DNA of 64,000 nucleotides from JAHCIE01 sp034431435 (lineage in GTDB: Bacteria; Chloroflexota; Anaerolineae; Epilineales; JAHCIE01): contig DAOUDG010000030.1 of the NCBI GenBank assembly GCA_034431435.1, forward strand, positions 142,618 through 206,617. The letters are read 5' to 3'. Below, piece after piece: positions 40,666-48,449 of this stretch; position 1 is the first letter of the stretch, and each line of letters opens with the position of its first letter. Both the position numbers and the translations under genes were made by a program. The notes under the pieces were generated by a model. It ran no database searches, was not told where the DNA came from, and was given only the letters and a program-made list of their open reading frames with translations.

Positions 40666-43428
40666 ATGGCTACGGCATTCGAGCGTCTGACGAAGATACT
40701 GGATCTGGAGCGCAAGGGGGGCTATAAGAACCGCGCCGTGATCGGCGGCCTGGAGAGGTTCTTGCCTGGCTGGGCGGCCGGCGCGGTGACCGAACCCGGC
40801 GGCGCGGCCCTCGTCGAGCGCGTCAACGCCGCTCTCGCCGGTTACGCTGACAAGGCCGCCGAGCAGCGCGCCGCCGCCATCCGTACCCTGCTGGCAAGCG
40901 AGGGCGGGGCGCGGGCTGCGGCCCGCCCCGTTGCGGACACGGGCAGCGAGCCACCAACACCTCTGCCCCCCGATGTCGTCGCAGCCGATGACGAGGACCG
41001 CGATGATGCGCCGCGCCCGACCGCGCCGCCCCGCGCCCGGCCACAAGTCCCGCCGGCCGCGCGCAAGGGTGAGCGTGGCCCTCGGCCGGCGGCGACGGCA
41101 GCGAAGCCTGAGCCTGCTGGGACCGCCAGTTCTGCCTCACGCCCCGCGGCCGAATCTAAGTCGACCGCCAAGCCTACCATCGCCTCACCCCAGACGCGCC
41201 GGCCGAGCGCGCCGAGTGGCCCCGACAGCCGCTCCGATTTCTCAGACGGCGGCCTGTCCATGTCGGCTGCGCCGGTTGCTGTCGCCGACCCGCCTCCCCT
41301 CCCCCGCGCCCAGACGGTGCGGCGCGGCCCCGCGCCAACGATTCCCGCCACGGGCGATCTCGACGGCCCGGTGACGCAGATTCCCGGCGTGAGCAGTGTC
41401 TATGCGCGCCGACTGGAGAAGCTGGGCGTCCGCACCATCCGGGATATGCTGTATCTCATCCCGCGTCGACACGACGATTTCAGTCGCCTCAAGACCATCC
41501 ACCAGTTGGTATACGGCGAGGAAGCTACCATAGTCGGCACGGTGCAGAACACCACGACGCGGCGCACACAGCGCGGCCTGACCGTGACCACCACCGTCGT
41601 CGCCGACGCCACTGGCAGCATACAGGCGACATTCTTCAATCAGCCCTATCTCCTCCAGCAGCTACGCCCCGGTCGCCAGATCGTGCTGAGTGGCCGCGTC
41701 GAGGCCTACCTGGGGCGGCTGCTGTATCAGTCCCCCGAATGGGAACCGCTTGATCAGGACCTGGTACACACCGCGCGCCTGGTTCCCGTCTACCCCCTGA
41801 CCGAGGGCATCGGCCCGCGCTGGATGCGAAACGTCCTGAAGCGCGTTGTCGACGCCTACGCTCCTCGCCTGACCGATCCCCTGCCGCGCGATACCCGCGA
41901 GGCTCAGCGTCTGCTGCCCCTCAGCGATGCCGTGCGCCAGGCCCATTTCCCCGACAGCGCCGAGCGGCTCGCCCAGGCCCGCCACCGTCTGGCCTTCGAC
42001 GAGTTCCTCGTCATCCAGCTGGGCGTCCTGCGCCAGCGCCGCCTGTGGCGGTCCAACGACGGCCGCGCCCTACCGACACCCACTGCCATCCTCGACAGCT
42101 TCATCGGTGCGCTGCCCTTTGGCCTGACCAACGCCCAGCAGCGCGTCCTGGGCGACATTCTCCGGGACATGGCGGAGACGCGGCCCATGAGTCGTCTCTT
42201 GCAGGGCGACGTTGGCTCGGGCAAGACCGTCGTGGCTGCGGCGGCCATGCTGGCTGCCCACGCCAACGGGGTGCAGGCCGCCCTGATGGCCCCGACCGAG
42301 ATTCTTGCCGAACAGCACGCGCGTGGCGTCCAGCGTATGTTCGACCTTTGGGCGCAGGCTACCGACCAGCCCGCCCCCGAGATTGTTCTCCTGACCGGTA
42401 GCCTGACGGCCAGCGAGCGGAGCGCCGCCTACGCGGCGGTCGCCTCGGGCGCGGCCCCCTTTGTGGTGGGGACGCACGCCGTCATCCAGTCGGGAGTGGC
42501 GTTTGCCAGCCTCGGCCTCGCCATCGTCGACGAGCAGCACCGCTTCGGCGTGGGCCAGCGCGCGACGCTGCGCCAGAAAGGCTCGACGGCTGTGCCGCAT
42601 CTGTTGGTGATGACCGCGACGCCCATCCCGCGTACCCTGGCCCTCACCCTGTATGGCGATCTGGATCTGTCCATCATCGATGAGATGCCGCCCGGCCGCA
42701 CTCCCATCAAGACCAAGTGGGTCACGCCCCGCGAGCGCGAGCGCGCCTACGTGTTCGTCGATGCGCAGGTGCGGCAGGGTCGCCAGGCCTTCGTCATCTG
42801 TCCGCTGATTGAAGAGTCGGAGAACATGGAAACCCGCGCCGCTGTGCAAGAGTACGAGCGCTTGCAGCAGCATGTCTTCCCCCACTTGCGTTTGGGGCTG
42901 CTTCACGGTAAGATGAAGCCCGCCGACAAGGAAGCTGCCATGGCGGCCTTCTACGCGGGCGAGACCCAGGTGCTTGTATCCACCTCCGTGGTCGAGGTGG
43001 GCATCGATGTCCCCAACGCGACGGTGATGCTGGTCGAAGGGGCCAATCGCTTCGGCCTGGCTCAGTTGCACCAGTTCCGAGGCCGCGTGGGGCGCGGCGA
43101 GCACCAGTCCTACTGCCTGCTGGTCGCCGACGACGAGATCAGCGCGGTGGGCAAGACCCGGCTCGAAGCGATGGAGCGTACACAGAATGGCTTCGAGCTG
43201 GCCGAAGAGGACTTGAAGCTACGCGGACCCGGCGAGTTCTTCGGTACACGCCAAAGCGGCCTGCCTGATCTCATCGTCGCCCAACTCAGCGATGTGGCGA
43301 CGCTAGAGCAGGCGCGGGGCGCGGCTGAGGAGCTATTTGCCCACGACCCTGATCTGTCGGCGCCCGACCATCTGGGCCTGCGCGCCGCCGTCGACAAATT
43401 CTGGGCGGGTGAGGGAGACCTCAGTTAA
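40666..43428 (+). CDS. recG: ATP-dependent DNA helicase RecG with N-terminal extension
   Basis: About 920 residues, some 220-230 longer than E. coli RecG. Residues 1-75 form a helical unit, 75-225 a disordered Pro/Ala/Arg linker, then the wedge domain (ITQIPGVSSVYARRLEKLGV onward). Helicase motifs are RLLQGDVGSGKT (Walker A), APTEILAEQH, DEQHRFG (II), MTATPIPRT (III) and QFRGRVGRGEHQSYC (VI). RecG remodels stalled forks and R-loops. The linker is typical of RecG in several deep-branching phyla. Confidence 0.95.
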   Translation: MATAFERLTKILDLERKGGYKNRAVIGGLERFLPGWAAGAVTEPGGAALVERVNAALAGYADKAAEQRAAAIRTLLASEGGARAAARPVADTGSEPPTPLPPDVVAADDEDRDDAPRPTAPPRARPQVPPAARKGERGPRPAATAAKPEPAGTASSASRPAAESKSTAKPTIASPQTRRPSAPSGPDSRSDFSDGGLSMSAAPVAVADPPPLPRAQTVRRGPAPTIPATGDLDGPVTQIPGVSSVYARRLEKLGVRTIRDMLYLIPRRHDDFSRLKTIHQLVYGEEATIVGTVQNTTTRRTQRGLTVTTTVVADATGSIQATFFNQPYLLQQLRPGRQIVLSGRVEAYLGRLLYQSPEWEPLDQDLVHTARLVPVYPLTEGIGPRWMRNVLKRVVDAYAPRLTDPLPRDTREAQRLLPLSDAVRQAHFPDSAERLAQARHRLAFDEFLVIQLGVLRQRRLWRSNDGRALPTPTAILDSFIGALPFGLTNAQQRVLGDILRDMAETRPMSRLLQGDVGSGKTVVAAAAMLAAHANGVQAALMAPTEILAEQHARGVQRMFDLWAQATDQPAPEIVLLTGSLTASERSAAYAAVASGAAPFVVGTHAVIQSGVAFASLGLAIVDEQHRFGVGQRATLRQKGSTAVPHLLVMTATPIPRTLALTLYGDLDLSIIDEMPPGRTPIKTKWVTPRERERAYVFVDAQVRQGRQAFVICPLIEESENMETRAAVQEYERLQQHVFPHLRLGLLHGKMKPADKEAAMAAFYAGETQVLVSTSVVEVGIDVPNATVMLVEGANRFGLAQLHQFRGRVGRGEHQSYCLLVADDEISAVGKTRLEAMERTQNGFELAEEDLKLRGPGEFFGTRQSGLPDLIVAQLSDVATLEQARGAAEELFAHDPDLSAPDHLGLRAAVDKFWAGEGDLS

Positions 43429-43454
43429 TCGCCCTCAATGGAGAGTGTCGTCCC

Positions 43455-43985
43455 GTGCCTGTCGCCATCTATCCCGCCAGCTTTGACCCCATCCATCTCG
43501 GCCACGCCGACATCGCCCGCCGCGCCGCACGCCTGTTCGACCGCGTCGTCGTCGGTGTCTACGATCGCCCCAACAAGAAGCTGATGTTCAGTGCGCGCGA
43601 GCGGGTCGATATGGCCCGCATCACTCTGGCCGACATCTCCAATATCGATGTCGTTGTCTACAGTGGGTTGACGGTAGACTTTGCCCGCGCCCACGGAGCG
43701 ACGGTCATCGTGCGCGGGCTGCGTATGCCCACCGACTTTGAGTGGGAGCACCAGCTGGCGCAGACCAACCAGAAGTTGACCCCCGAGATCGAGACGGTGT
43801 GCCTGATGACCAGCCCCCAGTACGGCTTCATCAGTTCCACCATCGCCCGTGACGTAGCCATGCTCGGCGGCCCGCTCGAAGACCTTGTCCCGGCTGCCGT
43901 CATCCCTTCGCTGCGGCAGCGCGCGGCCGAGATCAACGGCGACCCCCAATCCCCCATCGTTCCTATGGCACACCTGGACACATGA
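43455..43985 (+). CDS. coaD: Pantetheine-phosphate adenylyltransferase
   Basis: About 176 residues with a GTG start. Nucleotidyl-transferase motif DPIHLGHADI (T/HxGH), VIVRGLRMPTDFEWE and ISSTIARDVA are standard CoaD signatures. Fourth step of CoA synthesis. The stop overlaps the next gene by 4 nt (ATGA). Confidence 0.95.
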   Translation: MPVAIYPASFDPIHLGHADIARRAARLFDRVVVGVYDRPNKKLMFSARERVDMARITLADISNIDVVVYSGLTVDFARAHGATVIVRGLRMPTDFEWEHQLAQTNQKLTPEIETVCLMTSPQYGFISSTIARDVAMLGGPLEDLVPAAVIPSLRQRAAEINGDPQSPIVPMAHLDT

Positions 43986-44578
43986 GCGACATAGACTTCG
44001 TCGTCGACCGCCTCGAAGAGATGGCCCAACAAAGCCCGCGCGTTCCCATGACCGGCAAGATGCTGGTGGACGAGGACGTGCTACAGCGTCTGATCGAGCA
44101 GTTGCGTGAGACGATTCCGGTACAGCTGCGCGAGGCCAACCGTGTCCTCCAGGAACGTGATGCCATCATCGCCCAGGGCGAGGACAAGGCGGCTGGTATC
44201 CTGCGCCTGGCCCAGGAGCAATCGGACCAGATGACGGGCGAGTCGTCCATTCTGCTGCGCGCCGAGGGCGAGCGGCGCGCCATCCTGGAGCGCGCCGAGG
44301 CTGACGCCGCCCAGATTCGTGAGATCGCCAGCCGCGAGGCCACGGTGGTACGTGAGGAAGCCGACGACTACGCGCTAAGCGTGCTCCGCGATCTGGAACG
44401 CACTCTCGCTAGCTACCAGCGCACCCTCGCCAATGGCATCGCCCTGCTGCGTCAGACGCGCGGCCAGCCACCTATCGCCCCGCCGGCCCCCCGCGCCACG
44501 CCGCGCGTTGCCAGCCCGCCGCGGCCGCCGCGCCCTCCTGCCGCCGATAGCGACGCTGCTAAAGCCGCAGAGGGCTAG
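43982..44578 (+). CDS. Coiled-coil protein following coaD, function unknown
   Basis: About 198 residues. A long charged helical segment (about 45-150: AEGERRAILERAEADAAQIREIASREA) resembles ATP-synthase b/E-subunit-like or DivIVA-like coiled coils. A Pro/Ala-rich tail ends the protein. No TM or catalytic motif. Translational overlap with coaD; similar genes follow coaD in some Firmicutes and Chloroflexota. Role unknown. Confidence 0.65.
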   Translation: MSDIDFVVDRLEEMAQQSPRVPMTGKMLVDEDVLQRLIEQLRETIPVQLREANRVLQERDAIIAQGEDKAAGILRLAQEQSDQMTGESSILLRAEGERRAILERAEADAAQIREIASREATVVREEADDYALSVLRDLERTLASYQRTLANGIALLRQTRGQPPIAPPAPRATPRVASPPRPPRPPAADSDAAKAAEG

Positions 44579-44590
44579 GTCAGCCTGCTC

Positions 44591-44612
44591 CGGCGGATGG
44601 TCACATCCGCCG
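44591..44612 (+). terminator. Hairpin after the coaD unit
   Basis: 9-bp perfect stem (CGGCGGATG and CATCCGCCG) with a 4-nt loop, 13 nt after the stop. No T-run. Confidence 0.5.
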
Positions 44613-44661
44613 CTCGCCGCAGCGGTCAGGGCCATCCTGCCTCGACGTATTGCCCCTTGTC

Positions 44662-44690
44662 TTGTTTGCTGCCTCGGCCCCGGCTATACT
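44662..44690 (+). promoter_or_regulatory. Promoter of yceD
   Basis: TTGTTT (44662-44667), 17-nt spacer, TATACT (44685-44690). Confidence 0.6.
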
Positions 44691-44732
44691 TTCAGGGTTC
44701 GAGCCTGGGCGCATTTGCCCATAGGAGGACCC

Positions 44733-45248
44733 GTGCAATTCAATGTGGCGCAGCTCATGAAGGAGCATACAGGCGCCGTCCGCCGCTTTCCCATGAACGA
44801 GGACATCAGTCATTTCAGCGCCGACGACCTGAGCATCGAAGCCCCCCTGACCGGCGAGATTACGTTGATGCGCGATACCGACGGCATCCTGGTAACGGGC
44901 AACCTGCACACCCAGGTGGCCGTGCCGTGTGTCCGCTGCCTGGAGCTGGTCAGCCTCCCGGTGGACTTCGAGCTGGAGGAGCAGTACTACCCCACGCTGG
45001 AGGTGGAGACCGGGCGCAAGCTCACGACCCCTGACGACGCCGATCCGGATACCCTTATCAGTAGCAAGCACATTCTCGATGCCACCGAGCTGATTCGCCA
45101 GAGCCTCGTCCTCGCCGTGCCCATGCACCCGGTTCACCCCGACGGCTGTCCCCCTGATGCCATCCTGACCGACACCACCGAGCCAAAGCCCACCGACCCG
45201 CGCTGGGCCGCCCTGGAAAAGCTCCAGAACGGGCACAGCGAGGGATAG
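44733..45248 (+). CDS. yceD: YceD/DUF177 family protein
   Basis: About 171 residues; GTG start at 44733 with AGGAGG 4 nt upstream. The VPCVRCLELVSLPVDFELEEQYYP core (Cys pair) matches DUF177 (YceD), conserved upstream of rpmF and linked in E. coli and plants to 23S rRNA processing. Here too it lies before rpmF, but a hairpin and a separate promoter intervene. Confidence 0.9.
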   Translation: MQFNVAQLMKEHTGAVRRFPMNEDISHFSADDLSIEAPLTGEITLMRDTDGILVTGNLHTQVAVPCVRCLELVSLPVDFELEEQYYPTLEVETGRKLTTPDDADPDTLISSKHILDATELIRQSLVLAVPMHPVHPDGCPPDAILTDTTEPKPTDPRWAALEKLQNGHSEG

Positions 45249-45271
45249 GCTCTGTCCCTTGAGACCCAGCA

Positions 45272-45304
45272 GTGGGGGCGCCTGGCCGAGCCAGACGCCC
45301 CCAC
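45272..45304 (+). terminator. Terminator-like hairpin between yceD and rpmF
   Basis: 15-bp stem with one mismatch (GTGGGGGCGCCTGGC with GCCAGACGCCCCCAC), 3-nt loop. No strong T-run follows. Confidence 0.65.
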
Positions 45305-45330
45305 CACCTTACTGCCCATCCAACTGTAAC

Positions 45331-45360
45331 TTGACCAAAGCCCCCGAATCCGTGCATAAT
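45331..45360 (+). promoter_or_regulatory. Promoter of rpmF
   Basis: TTGACC (45331-45336), 18-nt spacer, CATAAT (45355-45360). Confidence 0.6.
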
Positions 45361-45423
45361 TGTCGGGTTATATACGAGACGCAAACGCGCCCGCGCGTGG
45401 ATGATAAGGAGATTAGCCCGCTT

Positions 45424-45618
45424 ATGCCCCCTCTGCCAAAACGAAAGCACTCCAAGGGTCGGCGTGACCGCCGCCGCGCCCACGATGCGCTGCCCGCCAT
45501 CCACCTGATCGAATGCACTCAGTGCCATGCCCTGCACCTGCCCCACACCGTCTGCCCCGAGTGCGGTACCTATCGCGGCGTGCAGGTCATCGACCTCGAC
45601 ACTGACAAGAAGAAGTAG
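45424..45618 (+). CDS. rpmF: Ribosomal protein bL32, zinc-binding type
   Basis: 64 residues starting MPPLPKRKHSKGRRDRRRAH, the L32 hallmark. CTQCH and CPECG supply the four zinc cysteines. AAGGAG lies about 12 nt upstream, longer spacing than usual. It belongs with yceD and fab genes, as in many bacteria. Confidence 0.96.
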   Translation: MPPLPKRKHSKGRRDRRRAHDALPAIHLIECTQCHALHLPHTVCPECGTYRGVQVIDLDTDKKK

Positions 45619-45626
45619 CCTCACCC

Positions 45627-45660
45627 AGCGGAGGGACGTTGAGATCAAGGTCCCTCCGCT
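45627..45660 (+). terminator. Terminator-like hairpin between rpmF and fabD
   Basis: 11-bp perfect outer stem (AGCGGAGGGAC 45627-45637 with 45650-45660) and a partly paired inner loop (TTGA/TCAA). It may reduce readthrough into fabD. No T-run. Confidence 0.6.
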
Positions 45661-45703
45661 CCGCGCTCCTCTACCAGGCGACCACCTTCACAACCCAGGC
45701 GCT

Positions 45704-46672
45704 ATGACTCACTTCCCCACCACCGCATGGCTCTTCCCAGGGCAGGGTTCTCAGGCCGTCGGCATGGTCCACGAGGTCGCAGCGGTCTCGCCCACGGCGC
45801 GCGCTGTCCTGGCCGCCGCTGACGCCACCCTCGGCTTCTCCCTTTCAGCTCTCATGTTCAATGGCCCCCAACCTGACCTCGACGATACGCTCAACGCGCA
45901 GCCCGCACTGTTGACGGCGTCCGTCGCGCTGCTGCGCGCGCTGCACGAGCGCGCCGCCGCCGAGGGCATCGACCCGCCCACGCCGCGCCTTGTCGCCGGG
46001 CACAGTCTCGGCGAGTATAGCGCGCTGGTTGCGGCCGATGCGATCGACTTCGCGGATGCCTTGCGCCTGGTGCGCGAGCGCGGCCGCCTCATGAAGCAGG
46101 CCGGTGCGGCCCGCCCCGGCGGCATGGCCGCTCTGATAGGGGCCGACGACGCCACGGCCGAAGCGGTCGCGGCCGCACTGACCGAGGTCCAGGTTGCCAA
46201 CTTCAACTCGCCCGGCCAGGTGGTCCTGTCGGGCAGTGCGGAGGGCCTCGCTGCTCTGCCGGAGGTCGCCAGGGCGCACGGCGTGCGCAAGGTCATCCCG
46301 CTGGCGGTGAGCATCGCCGCCCACTCGCCCCTGATGGCGAGCATTGTCGACGAATATCGCGCCGCCGTCGAGGCCACCCCGATGTTAGCGCCCCGCGCGC
46401 CGGTTCTCAGCAATGTGACTGCCCAGCCGCTGACCGAGGTGGCCGACATCCGCCGCGATCTTGTGGCGCAGATGACGGCCCCGGTGCGCTGGGTCGCTGA
46501 CGTGCAGGCCCTGGTCGACGCTGGCGTAACCAGCTTCATCGAGATCGGGCCGGGCACGGTACTGACGGGCCTCGTCAAGCGCATCGTCAAGGATACCGAC
46601 GCCCGCGCCCTCGGAACCCCCGACGACATCGCCGCCTACCTGGCGACCATCAAGGACACCAACAATGCTTGA
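45704..46672 (+). CDS. fabD: Malonyl-CoA:ACP transacylase
   Basis: About 322 residues, starting MTHFPTTAWLFPGQGSQ. Active-site Ser in GHSLGEYSAL, GQVVLSGSAEGL and catalytic His region VSIAAHSPLM. It loads malonate onto ACP for fatty-acid synthesis. It overlaps fabG by 8 nt. plsX, fabH and acpP, usually neighbours, are absent here. Confidence 0.95.
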   Translation: MTHFPTTAWLFPGQGSQAVGMVHEVAAVSPTARAVLAAADATLGFSLSALMFNGPQPDLDDTLNAQPALLTASVALLRALHERAAAEGIDPPTPRLVAGHSLGEYSALVAADAIDFADALRLVRERGRLMKQAGAARPGGMAALIGADDATAEAVAAALTEVQVANFNSPGQVVLSGSAEGLAALPEVARAHGVRKVIPLAVSIAAHSPLMASIVDEYRAAVEATPMLAPRAPVLSNVTAQPLTEVADIRRDLVAQMTAPVRWVADVQALVDAGVTSFIEIGPGTVLTGLVKRIVKDTDARALGTPDDIAAYLATIKDTNNA

Positions 46673-47411
46673 CCTGACCGGGAAGGTGGCCCTCGTCACG
46701 GGCGGCTCGCGCGGGATCGGCCGCGCCATCGCCGAGACCCTCGCCCGTCAGGGCGCAGCCGTCGTCATCAATTACCAGAGCAACGCTACGGCGGCCCAAG
46801 AGGTTGTAGACGCGATCGTGGCGGCGGGTGGACAGGCGCGCGCCGTCCAGGGTGACGTCCGCGATTCGGCGGCCGCCCAGGCGATGGTCAAGAGCGCCAC
46901 CACTGACTTCGGTCGCCTGGATATCCTGGTCAACAACGCGGGCACGACCCGCGACACCCTTCTGCCAATGATGAAGGAGGAAGACTGGGACACGGTCATG
47001 GAGACCAACCTGCGCGGCGCGTATCTGGTGACGAAGGCCGCCCTACGCCCGATGCTGCGCCGGAAGGGCGGGCGCATCATCAACATTGCGTCGGTCGCAG
47101 GCGTGGCGGGCAATGCGGGCCAGGCCAACTACTCGGCCGCCAAGGCGGGCCTCATCGGCTTCACCAAAGCCACCGCCAAGGAGATCGGCTCGCGGGGTAT
47201 TACCGTCAACGCCGTTGCGCCCGGTTTCATCCCTACCGACCTGACCGCCGACGTGCCGGCCGAGTTCATCCAGGCCGCCGTCGACATGTCGGCCCTCAAG
47301 CGCGCGGGCAGCGTGCAGGACGTTGCCAACGCCGTAGTCTTCCTGGCCTCCGAGGAGGCCGCGTGGATCACCGGCCAGGTGCTCGTGGTCGATGGCGGGT
47401 TGGTCATCTAG
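46665..47411 (+). CDS. fabG: 3-oxoacyl-ACP reductase
   Basis: About 248 residues, short-chain dehydrogenase. NADPH loop TGGSRGIG, NNAG, catalytic Ser in IASVAG and YSAAKAG (Y, K) are present; it ends in GQVLVVDGGLVI as FabG does. Coupled to fabD. After it comes a gap of about 180 nt containing a 16-nt palindrome. Confidence 0.95.
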   Translation: MLDLTGKVALVTGGSRGIGRAIAETLARQGAAVVINYQSNATAAQEVVDAIVAAGGQARAVQGDVRDSAAAQAMVKSATTDFGRLDILVNNAGTTRDTLLPMMKEEDWDTVMETNLRGAYLVTKAALRPMLRRKGGRIINIASVAGVAGNAGQANYSAAKAGLIGFTKATAKEIGSRGITVNAVAPGFIPTDLTADVPAEFIQAAVDMSALKRAGSVQDVANAVVFLASEEAAWITGQVLVVDGGLVI

Positions 47412-47525
47412 ACCGAGTCGAGTGCGGAAGGGGCGCGGTGGATGGCCACATTCACCATCCGACACCGCCAGGCGCGCTGGGTGGGGCCATTCGGCGCAAA
47501 CATATCAACGCTCGCAAGCTGGACT

Positions 47526-47541
47526 GAGCAGCGCGCTGCTC
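47526..47541. repeat. 16-nt perfect palindrome after fabG
   Basis: GAGCAGCG followed by CGCTGCTC in the 179-nt gap between fabG and the second asp23 gene. Possible operator or weak hairpin. Nothing else is recognised in the gap. Confidence 0.5.
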
Positions 47542-47590
47542 CCTGGCCCCAATCCCGCAACGCCTGGCGCCAGTCCAACAGGGAGGCTTC

Positions 47591-47959
47591 GTGACCGAGA
47601 ATCTGGGCACCGTCACCATCGCGCCGCAGGTGCTTATCACCATCGTGAAGACCACCACCGAAGGCGTCCCCGGCGTTGTGCGTCTCATGTCGGGGCCAGC
47701 GCCCGCCGCAGCCAAGAGCCTCGGCAAGCCGACGGTCGGCGATGGCGTCCGCGTCTGGGTGGTCAACGACGCCGTGGAGGTCGAGGTGGGCGTCGTCGTC
47801 TCGCGTGAGGCGAACATGCGCCAGGTTGGCACGCAGATTCAGAGCGAAGTGGCGCGGGCCATCGAGCACATGCTCGGCATGCCGGTGCGCCAGGTAAACG
47901 TCAGCATTCGTGATGTCGCCCCGCTCGGCGGCGACGACGACTCCGGAGGTTGGGGATGA
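47591..47959 (+). CDS. Asp23/Gls24 family protein, copy 2
   Basis: About 122 residues with a GTG start, GGGAGG 5 nt upstream. LGTVTIAPQVLITIVKTTTEGVPGVVRL, a VEVEVGVVVSREANMRQVG strand-helix unit and VRQVNVSIRDV at the end match Asp23. It overlaps nusB by 4 nt, an arrangement (asp23-nusB) seen in Firmicutes. It is a distinct paralogue of the copy beside fakA. Confidence 0.9.
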   Translation: MTENLGTVTIAPQVLITIVKTTTEGVPGVVRLMSGPAPAAAKSLGKPTVGDGVRVWVVNDAVEVEVGVVVSREANMRQVGTQIQSEVARAIEHMLGMPVRQVNVSIRDVAPLGGDDDSGGWG

Positions 47960-48402
47960 AGGCTCGCCGCCAGGCGCGCGCCCTCGCCCTGCAGACGCTC
48001 TACGAGGTGGACCTGACTAACCATCCGGTCGAGGTCGTTCTGGCGCGCAGCGTGGAGGACCAGCCGGAGGAGCTTCGGTCCCAGGCCAGCCAGTGGACGC
48101 CCGACGTGACGGCCTTTGCCGTGCGTCTCCTGGATCAGACGATCACCCACCGCGAGCGGCTGGATACCATCATCCGCGCCATCGCCCCCGAGTGGCCGGT
48201 GCAACAAATGGCCGTGATTGACCGCAGCATCCTGCGCCTGTCCCTGGCCGAGATGCTATACCTGGACACCCCCCACAAGGTCGCCATCAACGAGGCCATC
48301 GAGCTGGCCAAGCGTTACGGCAGCGACAGCTCGCCCCGCTTCATCAACGGCGCATTGGGCGCATTCGTCACCCAGAGTGAGACGGGCAAGCTGCCCCAGT
48401 GA
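47956..48402 (+). CDS. nusB: Transcription antitermination factor NusB
   Basis: About 148 residues. ATG at 47956 with CGGAGG 6 nt upstream. MKARRQARALALQTLYEVDL, the helical bundle, AVIDRSILRLSLAEML and INEAIELAKRYGSDSSPRFINGALG are NusB hallmarks. It binds boxA with NusE during rRNA transcription. Confidence 0.95.
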   Translation: MKARRQARALALQTLYEVDLTNHPVEVVLARSVEDQPEELRSQASQWTPDVTAFAVRLLDQTITHRERLDTIIRAIAPEWPVQQMAVIDRSILRLSLAEMLYLDTPHKVAINEAIELAKRYGSDSSPRFINGALGAFVTQSETGKLPQ

Positions 48403-48414
48403 CCGCGCGAGGGT

Positions 48415-48443
48415 TTGCCCCACACCGCTGACCGCCGTACAAT
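48415..48443 (+). promoter_or_regulatory. Promoter giving a probably leaderless mRNA
   Basis: TTGCCC (48415-48420), 17-nt spacer, TACAAT (48438-48443). The ATG of the next gene is at 48450, 7 nt after the -10 box, so transcription should begin at or beside the start codon. No ribosome binding site precedes it. Confidence 0.65.
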
Positions 48444-48449
48444 AGGCCA

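Noticed and set aside
40923..41340. RecG N-terminal low-complexity region as a frameshift artefact
   Set aside because: The frame is continuous and begins with a compact helical domain after a good promoter.
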